Assembly: GCA_026707225.1 (NCBI GenBank)
Contig: JAPOXG010000095.1
Span: forward strand, 1 to 64,000
Direction: 5' to 3'
DNA: 64,000 nt
Source of the DNA: Chloroflexota bacterium
GTDB lineage: Bacteria > Chloroflexota > Anaerolineae > Aggregatilineales > Phototrophicaceae
Part shown: piece by piece, positions 54,736-62,307 of the stretch
How positions within the stretch are numbered: position 1 is the stretch's first letter
How the letters are laid out: each line of letters begins with the position of its first letter
Translations under genes and position numbers: made by a program
The notes under the pieces: generated by a model
What the model was told of the DNA's origin: nothing
Databases searched by the model: none
What the model saw: the letters and a program-made list of their open reading frames with translations, nothing else

Positions 54736-55143
54736 ATGCGACATCGTCGTCATGGAAAGAAATTGAATCGCAGCGGCAGCCATCGCAAGGCGCTGCGCAT
54801 GAATCTGGCGAGTCAATTGTTCGTTCATGGACGGATCAGAACGACTTATCACAAAGCCAAATTCGTACAGGGCCATGCCGAGCGACTGATCACAATTGCC
54901 AAACGCGGGTTGGCGAAAGCGGAGGCGAAGGGGGACGACCTGATCGCCGTGCACGCGCGCCGCCAAGTCGCCCGGCGCTTGAACAATGACCGCGAGCTGG
55001 TCGGCGTGGTATTTGATGAATTGGCGCCGCTCTATGAAGATCGGCCCGGCGGCTATACGCGGATCTACAAGTTGGGACCGCGAATGGGCGATAACGCCGA
55101 AATGGCGCTGATTGAGCTGGTGGATCACGAGGCGGAGGATTGA
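54736..55143 (+). CDS. rplQ: 50S ribosomal protein L17
   Basis: L17 lies at the exit-tunnel face of the 50S. The 135-residue product starts MRHRRHGKKLNRSGSHRKAL and has the NLASQLFVHGRIRTTYHKAK segment and the C-terminal GGYTRIYKLGPRMGDNAEMALIEL. It follows rpoA by 17 bases. Confidence 0.96.
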   Translation: MRHRRHGKKLNRSGSHRKALRMNLASQLFVHGRIRTTYHKAKFVQGHAERLITIAKRGLAKAEAKGDDLIAVHARRQVARRLNNDRELVGVVFDELAPLYEDRPGGYTRIYKLGPRMGDNAEMALIELVDHEAED

Positions 55144-55156
55144 CCCGCTCCTTGCA

Positions 55157-55987
55157 ATGAGGCGATACGCCGCGATCTTGGCTTATGATGGAACCGCCTA
55201 TCAAGGCTTTCAGCGTCAGCCGCAGCCGACGCCGACGATTCAGGCGGCGGTCGAGAAGGCCATCAGCCGAGTGATCGCGCAGCCGACACGCATTGTCGCC
55301 GCCGGCAGAACCGATACCGGTGTGCATGCAAGCGGGCAAGTAATCGCGTTTGATGTCGAATGGAAGCATGGGAACGATGAATTATTGCGCGCGATCAATT
55401 CGCAGTTGGGGGCGGATATCGCCCTGCGGGAGATTTGGCGGCAAGAGCGCTTTCACCCGCGATTTGACGCGCTATGGCGGCAATACGCCTACCGAATCGC
55501 GACGCCGGCGACCCGCCATCCGCTGCTTACCCGGCATGTATGGCAGCTCATTGGCGAATCGCTTGATTTGGAGCGGATGAATGCGGCCGCGGCGATCTGC
55601 CTGGGCGAACATGACTTTGCCGCCTTCGGCCGGCCGCCGCAAGAGGGCAGTGCAAATACGATGCGGCAGATTTATCTGTCGCGCTGGGAGACTGAATCGG
55701 GAGAATTTGGGAAGACATTGCGCTATCGAATTCGCGGGACGGCATTTTTGTACCACATGGCGCGCCGCTTGGTAGGAGTGATGGCGCAGGTCGGTCAGGG
55801 GCTGATAAGCCCGGGTGAGTTCGAAGCGATTTTGCGCAGTCGTGACATTGCCAGGGCGAAACTGCTGGCGCCGGCGAAGGGGCTTATCCTGGAAGCGGTC
55901 GGCTACCCGCAGAGACACGCGACTGAATCAACGACTCGCGCGGAACCGCTAGACAAAATGGCGGCTGGGCCGGAGGGTAGGACATGA
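55157..55987 (+). CDS. truA: tRNA pseudouridine synthase A
   Basis: TruA makes pseudouridine at tRNA positions 38-40. The 276-residue product shows [19 protein letters not shown], the catalytic Asp in [15 protein letters not shown], and the C-terminal [22 protein letters not shown] 55157 gives the normal family start; the frame opens at 55112 inside rplQ. The ribosome site is weak, so coupling to rplQ is likely. It overlaps rplM by four bases. Confidence 0.94.
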   Translation: MRRYAAILAYDGTAYQGFQRQPQPTPTIQAAVEKAISRVIAQPTRIVAAGRTDTGVHASGQVIAFDVEWKHGNDELLRAINSQLGADIALREIWRQERFHPRFDALWRQYAYRIATPATRHPLLTRHVWQLIGESLDLERMNAAAAICLGEHDFAAFGRPPQEGSANTMRQIYLSRWETESGEFGKTLRYRIRGTAFLYHMARRLVGVMAQVGQGLISPGEFEAILRSRDIARAKLLAPAKGLILEAVGYPQRHATESTTRAEPLDKMAAGPEGRT

Positions 55988-56427
55988 GACAGATTGTGCA
56001 GAAGACTTACGCGACCACGCCGGGCGTCATTGAACGGCGCTGGTGGGTGATTGATGCGAAAGGCATGACTTTGGGGCGCGTCGCCTCAAAGGTAGCGCCA
56101 CTCTTGCGCGGCACGCACAAAGCTTACTTTACGCCGCATCTCGACACCGGCGATTATGTCATCATCGTCAATGCCGACAAGATCCATGTCACCGGCAAGC
56201 GGATGGACCAAAAGACCTATTACCGCCACAGCGGTTATCCCGGCGGCTTGAAGTCGATGACGCTGCGCGAACTGATGGACAAGGTCCCCAACCGCGCGTT
56301 GAAGCTCGCGATTAAGGGTATGCTGCCCAAAGGTCCGCTGGGACGCCGTATGTTCAAAAAGCTCAAAGTTTACGCCGGCGCCGATCATCCGCACCGGGCG
56401 CAGCAGCCGCAGCTTCTGGATCTGTAG
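55984..56427 (+). CDS. rplM: 50S ribosomal protein L13
   Basis: L13 starts early 50S assembly. The 147-residue product shows [51 protein letters not shown] (first part) and [22 protein letters not shown]. It begins with an ATGA overlap with truA. Confidence 0.96.
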   Translation: MRQIVQKTYATTPGVIERRWWVIDAKGMTLGRVASKVAPLLRGTHKAYFTPHLDTGDYVIIVNADKIHVTGKRMDQKTYYRHSGYPGGLKSMTLRELMDKVPNRALKLAIKGMLPKGPLGRRMFKKLKVYAGADHPHRAQQPQLLDL

Positions 56428-56507
56428 GCTGCGGGAGAATGGAAAGCGCCGCGCGCGAATAACGACCAGGCGTCGTTCGCGGAGCGCACAGTTTGAGGAG
56501 AGATTGA

Positions 56508-56903
56508 ATGTCAGCACAGTATTACGAAGGCATCGGGCGCCGCAAGTCCGCTTCCGCGCGCGTCAGGCTGTTTCCCGGCGGCACGGGCCGCTTCATCATC
56601 AATGGCAAAGAGGGCATGGCGTACTTGCCGCGGCTGGGCGATACCGAGCTTTGCTTGGCGCCCTTGACGCATATTGGGCAGGAACGCCATTACGATATCT
56701 CGGTCCACGTCAACGGCGGCGGCATCACCGGACAGCGTGACGCCATCTTGCTGGGCATCGCCCGCGCGCTGGAGAAGATTGACCCGGACTTGCGCGGGAC
56801 GCTCAAGCGCGAGGGGTTCCTATCGCGGGACGCGCGTGTGAAGGAACGCAAAAAGCCCGGTCTCAAGCGCGCCCGTAAAGCGCCGACCTACACCAAACGT
56901 TAA
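56508..56903 (+). CDS. rpsI: 30S ribosomal protein S9
   Basis: S9 contacts the P-site tRNA through its C-terminal tail. The 131-residue product shows YYEGIGRRKSASARVRLFPG, an internal VNGGGITGQRDAILLGIARAL and the tail KKPGLKRARKAPTYTKR, with the terminal Lys-Arg. A strong terminator follows 25 bases after the stop and ends the ribosomal cluster. Confidence 0.97.
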   Translation: MSAQYYEGIGRRKSASARVRLFPGGTGRFIINGKEGMAYLPRLGDTELCLAPLTHIGQERHYDISVHVNGGGITGQRDAILLGIARALEKIDPDLRGTLKREGFLSRDARVKERKKPGLKRARKAPTYTKR

Positions 56904-56927
56904 AGCCAGGCTGGAATACGCGCCTGT

Positions 56928-56965
56928 CAGCCAGCGCTCGCCGAGGGTCGCTGGCTGTTTTTGTT
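56928..56965 (+). terminator. Terminator ending the ribosomal cluster
   Basis: CAGCCAGCG (56928-56936) pairs exactly with CGCTGGCTG (56949-56957) across a 12-base loop, followed by TTTTTGTT. Confidence 0.9.
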
Positions 56966-57009
56966 GAAGCGCGCGCAACTAAAGCCGGTGGCTATGTAAG
57001 TGGCTCCTT

Positions 57010-58464
57010 ATGATTAGAATTCTGGGATTGGGACCAGGCGCCGTAGACGATCTGTCCCGACGAGCCTGGGAAATCATTTGCGGCACGCCGACGCTGTATT
57101 TGCGCACGGCGCGGCATCCCTGCGTGGCTGGTCTTCCAGCGACCTGCGAAGTCGTCAGTTTCGATGACGTTTACCAACAGTTTGCGCAGTTTGACGACGT
57201 CTACGCCGAAATCTCCGCGCGGGTCATTCAATTGGCGCGGGAAGCGGGCGAGGTCGTTTACGGCGTACCGGGTGACCCGCTCGTGGGCGAAGCTACCGTG
57301 ACGCGCATTCTGGAGCGCGCCCGGGAGGAGGCGATCCAAGTCGAGATCGCGCATGGCATCAGCTTCATCGAGCCCTGTCTATCGCTGCTGGGCTTTGACG
57401 CGCTGGATGGGCTGCAAGTGTTGGACGCTCTCACCGTCGCCGAGCAGTACCATCCACCACTCAATCCGGCGCTGCCGGCGCTCTTGGCGCAGGTCTACAG
57501 TCCAGCGGTCGCTTCCAATCTCAAGCTGACTTTGATGAATCAGTATGAGGATGAGTTCCCGGTTAAGCTGATACACGCGGCCGGGACCGCCAAATCCCTT
57601 GTCGAATCCCTTCGATTGTACGAAATCGACCGCAGCTCGCGGATTGATGTGATGACATCGCTCTACATTCCGGCGATGGACGAACTGAGCAGCTTCGAAG
57701 CGCTGCAAAACATCATCGCGCGCCTGCGATCGGCCGAGGGCTGCCCCTGGGACCGCGAGCAGACGCACAAGTCATTGCGCCCATTTTTAATTGAAGAAGC
57801 TTATGAGACGCTGGACGCGCTGGACGCGGGCGATCCGCGGGCGCTGTACCAAGAAATGGGGGATCTGCTCTTGCAGATCTTGCTGCACACGCAGATCGCC
57901 ATCGACGAAGGCGAATTCAAGATGCCTGATTTACTGCGGCATCTCAACGAAAAAATGATTCGGCGTCATCCGCATGTCTTTGGTGATATCGAAGCGACCG
58001 ACGATCTGGGGCAGCTTTCGCGTATCTGGCACGAGGTCAAGCAGGCGGAAAAAGCCAGCGACAGCGAGCCGCTTGAGTCGCTCTTGGATGGGATTCCCAA
58101 GGGCGCGCCCGCTCTGTTCGTGGCGCAGCGATACTCGCAGCGGGCGGCCAAGGTCGGCTTTGACTGGCCTGACGCCAGCGGCGTCGAAGCCAAATTTCGG
58201 GAAGAACTGGCTGAGGTATTCGAGGCGAGCTCGGCCGAGGCGCGCGCCAAAGAAATCGGTGATCTTATCTTCGTCCTGGTGAATTGGCTGCGCTGGCTCG
58301 GTGTTGACGATCCGGAAAGCCTGCTGCGGCAAACCAATGCCAAGTTCTACCGCCGCTTCCGCCATGTGGAGCAGCGGGCGCAGGCGGCAGGCAAGCCGAT
58401 TGCCGATTTCAGCCTGGATGAACTCGAAGTTTGGTGGCGGGAAGCCAAGCGGTTGACCGACTGA
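57010..58464 (+). CDS. mazG: Tetrapyrrole-methylase / MazG pyrophosphohydrolase fusion
   Basis: MazG hydrolyses nucleoside triphosphates to monophosphates and pyrophosphate. The 484-residue product joins an N-terminal methylase-like domain (ILGLGPGAVDDLSRRAW, GVPGDPLVGEATVTRIL; about 1-215) to a MazG domain (EGCPWDREQTHKSLRPFLIEEAYE with EExxE-type metal ligands, then GDLLLQILLHTQIA; about 235-480). This is the YabN-type arrangement known in Firmicutes and others. The ATG at 57010 has only a weak ribosome site. It overlaps the next gene by one base (TGATG). Confidence 0.92.
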   Translation: MIRILGLGPGAVDDLSRRAWEIICGTPTLYLRTARHPCVAGLPATCEVVSFDDVYQQFAQFDDVYAEISARVIQLAREAGEVVYGVPGDPLVGEATVTRILERAREEAIQVEIAHGISFIEPCLSLLGFDALDGLQVLDALTVAEQYHPPLNPALPALLAQVYSPAVASNLKLTLMNQYEDEFPVKLIHAAGTAKSLVESLRLYEIDRSSRIDVMTSLYIPAMDELSSFEALQNIIARLRSAEGCPWDREQTHKSLRPFLIEEAYETLDALDAGDPRALYQEMGDLLLQILLHTQIAIDEGEFKMPDLLRHLNEKMIRRHPHVFGDIEATDDLGQLSRIWHEVKQAEKASDSEPLESLLDGIPKGAPALFVAQRYSQRAAKVGFDWPDASGVEAKFREELAEVFEASSAEARAKEIGDLIFVLVNWLRWLGVDDPESLLRQTNAKFYRRFRHVEQRAQAAGKPIADFSLDELEVWWREAKRLTD

Positions 58465-59216
58465 TGCCGCCAGCATGCCATATTCTGGAAGGCTACCTGT
58501 CAATTCGGGCGGCGCTCGAAGCGGACTTTCGCGATGTCCACCAGATTCTGATTGATGAAAGCAAGCGACGCGACCGGCGACTGCGCGAACTGCGCCGGCA
58601 AGCCCAAGCCGCCGGTGTGCCAGTTATATTCGCAGCGCGCGCGGCCATCGAGAAATGCGCATCCGGCGGCTCCCACGGTGGACTGATCGCGCGGGTGAGC
58701 GAACGGCGTTTTTGCTTGCTGAATCAGCTGCTGCCGAAGGATGGCGCCGCCTTCATCGTCATGCTGGATGGCATCGAGGATCCCTACAATTTCGCCGGGG
58801 CGCTGCGGGCGCTTTACGCCGCCGGTGTCGATGGCGCTGTGCTTCGACCGCGAAATTGGAGCAGCGCCAGCGCGCTCGTCGGCAGAGCGAGCGCCGGAGC
58901 GATAGAGCGGCTGCCGCTGGCGATTGCCGACTCGGCTGCTGAAGCCGCCGCATTTTATCGCGGCCGGGGGCTCGCCATTGCTTGCGCGGCCAAGACTGAA
59001 TCGCCGCGTTCAATTTATGAGGCGGATCTGACTCGACCGCTATTTCTGTTGATCGGCGGTGAAAAGCGCGGAGTCACGCGCTCATTCCTGCGCTCGGCTG
59101 ATTTGCCCCTGCGAATTCCTTACGGGCGCGAATTTGCTCAGTCGCTGGGCGCCGTTGGCGCGGCATCCGTCATTGCTTTTGAGGTGATGCGACAACGCCG
59201 CTGTAAAAGCCTTTGA
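58464..59216 (+). CDS. SpoU-family RNA 2'-O-methyltransferase
   Basis: A 250-residue protein of the SPOUT class that methylates ribose 2'-OH in rRNA or tRNA. It has an N-terminal substrate-binding domain (HILEGYLSIRAALEADF) and the SpoU knot: motif 1 as DPYNFAGALRALYAAGVDG, motif 2 as LFLLIGGEKRGVT, motif 3 as IPYGREFAQSLGAVGAASVIAFEV. In motif 3 the usual SLNVSVA is SLGAVGA, so the conserved Asn is missing. The RNA target is unknown. ATG 58464 is coupled to mazG. Confidence 0.87.
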   Translation: MPPACHILEGYLSIRAALEADFRDVHQILIDESKRRDRRLRELRRQAQAAGVPVIFAARAAIEKCASGGSHGGLIARVSERRFCLLNQLLPKDGAAFIVMLDGIEDPYNFAGALRALYAAGVDGAVLRPRNWSSASALVGRASAGAIERLPLAIADSAAEAAAFYRGRGLAIACAAKTESPRSIYEADLTRPLFLLIGGEKRGVTRSFLRSADLPLRIPYGREFAQSLGAVGAASVIAFEVMRQRRCKSL

Positions 59217-59310
59217 AGCAACAGGCGGGCGATTGCCTGTCGCGAAATGGCAAGCTCTGCTACCATGCGAGTCAGATCTCATTGACGGCAGGCATTGAAC
59301 AGGAGATGAC

Positions 59311-60384
59311 ATGAAAGCGTTGATTCTGGCGGCTGGGCAGGGTACGCGCTTGCGCCCGGTGACGTTAACCATGCCCAAGTCGCTGGTGCCGGTCGCGAAC
59401 CGCTGGCTGATCAATTACGCGATGGATGCGCTGAAGAAGTCCGGTCTGACCGATATTGGCATCGTCGTCAACAGCATGGATTCTCCGATCGTCGCCAACC
59501 TGGGCGATGGCAAGCTGCTCGGCGTCAACATCGAATATATCGTGCAGGACGAACAGCTCGGCCTCGCGCATGCGACCGCGCTCAGCCACGAATTTGTCGG
59601 CGACGAGCCCTTCACTATTTTCCTTGGCGACAACATCTTCCAGGACAAGATGACCGGCCTGCTCACGTCTTTTGCCGATTCGCCGAACGAAGCCGCGGTT
59701 GTGCTGGGCCGCGTGCCGGACCCGACGCGTTTTGGCATTGCGGAGATCAACAACGGCAACATCGTGCGCGTGGTCGAAAAGCCACAGAATCCGCCATCCA
59801 ACCTGGCGATCGCCGGCGTCTATCTCTTTCGCTCTTCCATCTTTGACGCGATTAAGCGAATCAAGCCATCGGGCCGCAATGAGCTTGAAATCACGGACGC
59901 CATCCAGGTGCTGATCAACAATGGCCTGCATGTCGCGTCTTACGAGCTCAATGGCTGGTGGATTGACGCTGGCAAGCCCAACGCGATCATCATGGCCAAC
60001 CAGTTGGTATTGGAAGAACTGCCCTATACGCCGGCGCCGGAGAATAGCGACCAGATTGAAGGCGACAGCGAAGTGTCGCACCGCGTCCTCATCGGGCGCA
60101 ACAGCCGGATCATCGACAGCGTCATACGCGGGCCCGTCATCATCGGCCAGGACACCATCATCCGCAACAGCTATGTGGGACCCTATACATCGCTTGGCGA
60201 CAATGTCGTGGTCGAAGGCAGCGAAATCGAAGCCAGCATCGTCATGAAGAACTGCGAAATCCGCAATATCCTCGGACGGATAGACCGAAGCCTGCTGGCC
60301 GACAACGCCCGCGTCACCTCCGCCACGCACATGCCGGACGCGCACCGCTTCGTATTGGCGGAAAACAGCTACGTGCAGTTCTAG
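59311..60384 (+). CDS. Sugar-1-phosphate nucleotidyltransferase (RmlA/GlmU-like)
   Basis: This enzyme makes an NDP-sugar, probably dTDP-glucose or a related donor. The 357-residue product has the pyrophosphorylase loop LILAAGQGTRLRPVTLTMPKSLVPVAN (first part), the Asp of FLGDNIFQD and VVEKPQNPPSNLAIAGVYLF. From about residue 255 to 330 there are hexapeptide repeats (IGRNSRIIDSVI, VIIGQDTIIRNS, YVGPYTSLGDNVVV), a left-handed beta-helix as in the long glucose-1-phosphate thymidylyltransferases. The base and sugar specificity cannot be fixed. AGGAG lies before the ATG. Confidence 0.9.
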   Translation: MKALILAAGQGTRLRPVTLTMPKSLVPVANRWLINYAMDALKKSGLTDIGIVVNSMDSPIVANLGDGKLLGVNIEYIVQDEQLGLAHATALSHEFVGDEPFTIFLGDNIFQDKMTGLLTSFADSPNEAAVVLGRVPDPTRFGIAEINNGNIVRVVEKPQNPPSNLAIAGVYLFRSSIFDAIKRIKPSGRNELEITDAIQVLINNGLHVASYELNGWWIDAGKPNAIIMANQLVLEELPYTPAPENSDQIEGDSEVSHRVLIGRNSRIIDSVIRGPVIIGQDTIIRNSYVGPYTSLGDNVVVEGSEIEASIVMKNCEIRNILGRIDRSLLADNARVTSATHMPDAHRFVLAENSYVQF

Positions 60385-60388
60385 CCGT

Positions 60389-60799
60389 TTATTTCAAGAG
60401 CCGTGGCGGCAATAGACCATGGCGCCGCAAATAGGCTTCCGAGGGTCCCTGCCAGCCAACGCCAGCGAAATTGACCTTGCCGCTCTCGTCAAAGCGTACG
60501 CCTTCCGCTTCCAACAGACGCCGCTGTTCCTCGGCTTGGGCGCTGCCGGCGGGAAAGCTGATCGTGCCTCGACTGTTAATGACACGGTGCCAGGGGATGG
60601 ACTTGCCGCGCGGGGTCTTGCGCATAGCGGCGCCCACCCAGCGCGGCGCCAAACGGCGCAGTTGGGTCGGCTCCATATCGGCGTCCGGGGGGATCATCGA
60701 CGCGATTTGGCCGTAACTGCTGACTTTGCCGGCCGGGATCTGCAGCACGATGTCCCAGACTGTTTCAAAAAAGGACTTCGCATTTGGTGGATTGAACAT
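60389..60799 (-). CDS. Alkyltransferase-like protein (ATL)
   Basis: A 136-residue protein of the DNA alkylguanine methyltransferase C-terminal fold: VWDIVLQIPAGKVSSYGQIA, VGAAMRKTP and IPWHRVINSRG. The active-site motif PCHRV of true methyltransferases is PWHRV here, with Trp instead of Cys, so it cannot accept alkyl groups. ATLs bind O6-alkylguanine and pass the lesion to nucleotide-excision repair. It is convergent with the nucleotidyltransferase (4 bases) and divergent from the VOC gene. Confidence 0.92.
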   Translation of the reverse strand: MFNPPNAKSFFETVWDIVLQIPAGKVSSYGQIASMIPPDADMEPTQLRRLAPRWVGAAMRKTPRGKSIPWHRVINSRGTISFPAGSAQAEEQRRLLEAEGVRFDESGKVNFAGVGWQGPSEAYLRRHGLLPPRLLK

Positions 60800-60879
60800 G
60801 ATGGCTCTGATGTCTCGCTTGAATGTCCGATACGTCAGCTACAATTGGATTTTAAGGCGATTTATTCGGGAGATTGAAT

Positions 60880-61239
60880 ATGCAATTGGTTGGGCTGACC
60901 GTAGCTGCTATCAATATGAAAGAGATGGTGAGATTTTACAACGCCGTATTCTGCGCGGGGCTCAAGCCGACCGTGCATATTGGGGATGACCAATTCTATG
61001 CCGGTGAACTCGGCGGCATGAAGCTGACCTTCTGCCCAAACACGATAGCCGGCGTCGTCGCCGAGCAAAATCGCCAGCAGTTTCGCTATCAGGTGGCTGA
61101 CATTGATGCGGTAATGGCGAAGGGGCTGGCCAATCACGGCGGCGAGATCAACCCCATTGAAGAATACAAAGGGGCTAAAGTCGCGTCGCTGGCTGACCCC
61201 GATGGCAACACCATCGAGTTCGTCGAGATCCTCTCATAA
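60880..61239 (+). CDS. VOC/glyoxalase-fold protein
   Basis: A 119-residue single-domain protein of the vicinal-oxygen-chelate superfamily. It shows LTVAAINMKEMVRFYNAVF at the start, a central FRYQVADIDAVMAKGLANHGG and the end KVASLADPDGNTIEFVEIL with the conserved metal-ligand Glu. Function cannot be named: members include glyoxalases, dioxygenases and resistance proteins. GGGAG is 7 bases before ATG 60880; a TTG at 60874 also opens the frame. It is convergent with rfaE1, overlapping it by 6 bases. Confidence 0.82.
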   Translation: MQLVGLTVAAINMKEMVRFYNAVFCAGLKPTVHIGDDQFYAGELGGMKLTFCPNTIAGVVAEQNRQQFRYQVADIDAVMAKGLANHGGEINPIEEYKGAKVASLADPDGNTIEFVEILS

Positions 61240-62229
61240 TTCGCCGTCGATGCAGCGAATCAGTTCGGCCGGCGTCGGCGCATAATTGCCGAAGTGCCGC
61301 ACCACGATGCCGCTGGCGTAATTTGCCAGCATGAGCGCCTCACGCTCGTCAATTCCGGCGGCCAGCGCCAGGGTAAGGGTCGCGATGGCTGTATCGCCCG
61401 CGCCGACAGTATCATAGACGTCGCTGACGCTCGGCGCCGGGCAATGTGTGGTTTCGCCATTTGCCGCCAGGGTCGCGCCAGCTGCCCCGCGCGTGATGAT
61501 AGTCGCCCGGCGAATGCCCAAGCGGTCGTGCAGCTGCAGCGCCGCCTGGCTGAAGTCTTCATCGGAAGCCAGCTGTCGGTTGAGATAGCGCTGCGCGTCT
61601 TCGGCATTGCATTTGATGACATCCAGCTGGCTGAATATACCAAAGTCGCCTTGAACATCGGCGGCTTGCAGGACACCGTAAGCGGCGCAGAGATCGCGGA
61701 TTCTTCGCACGAGCGACGGCGTCAGCAGGCCGCCATGGTAATGAGAAAGCAACACCGCATTGACATCGGCCAATTTTCCGCTGGCGAAATCGACCACCAG
61801 CGATTCCGTCTCGCCGTCGATTGGCTGGCGTGTGAGTGTGTCAATACGCGTCACCTGCTGCGGGAAGCGCAAGCCCATCTGCGCCAGGATGCGCGTCTTG
61901 ACGGTCGTCGGTCGATCGGCGCGGCGCAAGATGCCGTCCGCCTCGATGCCCTGTTCGACCAATAGCTGCCGAAGCTGTTCCCCGGGCGCGTCCTCGCCGA
62001 CGATCCCAACCTGAATCGCGCGTCCGCCCAAGGAGGCGATGTTGGCCGCGGGATTGGCGGCGCCCCCGGCGATGTAACGCTTTGACTCCAGTTCGAGAAC
62101 GGGGACCGGCGCCTCGCGGCTCATACGGGTCACGCGACCGGTGATGTATTCGTCCAGGATGACATCGCCGATCACAAGTACGGTGCGGTCTGCCAGGCTC
62201 GCGACATGAGACTTCAACAGCGTTGACAT
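61234..62229 (-). CDS. rfaE1: PfkB-family sugar kinase, RfaE1-type
   Basis: A 331-residue ribokinase-fold enzyme that matches the kinase half of heptose synthesis proteins (D-glycero-beta-D-manno-heptose-7-phosphate kinase). It shows VLVIGDVILDEYITGRVTRMS, APVPVLELESKRYIAGGAANPAANIASLGG (first part) and the catalytic DTVGAGDTAIATLTLAL with the base Asp. It lacks the adenylyltransferase half of HldE. It follows the glycosyltransferase fusion by 78 bases on the same strand. A heptose or another phosphorylated sugar is a fair guess. Confidence 0.85.
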   Translation of the reverse strand: MSTLLKSHVASLADRTVLVIGDVILDEYITGRVTRMSREAPVPVLELESKRYIAGGAANPAANIASLGGRAIQVGIVGEDAPGEQLRQLLVEQGIEADGILRRADRPTTVKTRILAQMGLRFPQQVTRIDTLTRQPIDGETESLVVDFASGKLADVNAVLLSHYHGGLLTPSLVRRIRDLCAAYGVLQAADVQGDFGIFSQLDVIKCNAEDAQRYLNRQLASDEDFSQAALQLHDRLGIRRATIITRGAAGATLAANGETTHCPAPSVSDVYDTVGAGDTAIATLTLALAAGIDEREALMLANYASGIVVRHFGNYAPTPAELIRCIDGEL

Positions 62230-62252
62230 TCTTGGGCGGATGTCCTTTGCGA

Positions 62253-62279
62253 ATTATCAAATCGATAGTTTACTGTAAA
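62253..62279 (-). promoter_or_regulatory. Candidate promoter for rfaE1
   Basis: On the minus strand TTTACA (62279-62274) and GATAAT (62258-62253) are 15 bases apart, ending 23 bases before the ATG. The spacing is short. Confidence 0.35.
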
Positions 62280-62307
62280 GGAAACGCGATACAAACAGTG
62301 TGTTTAC

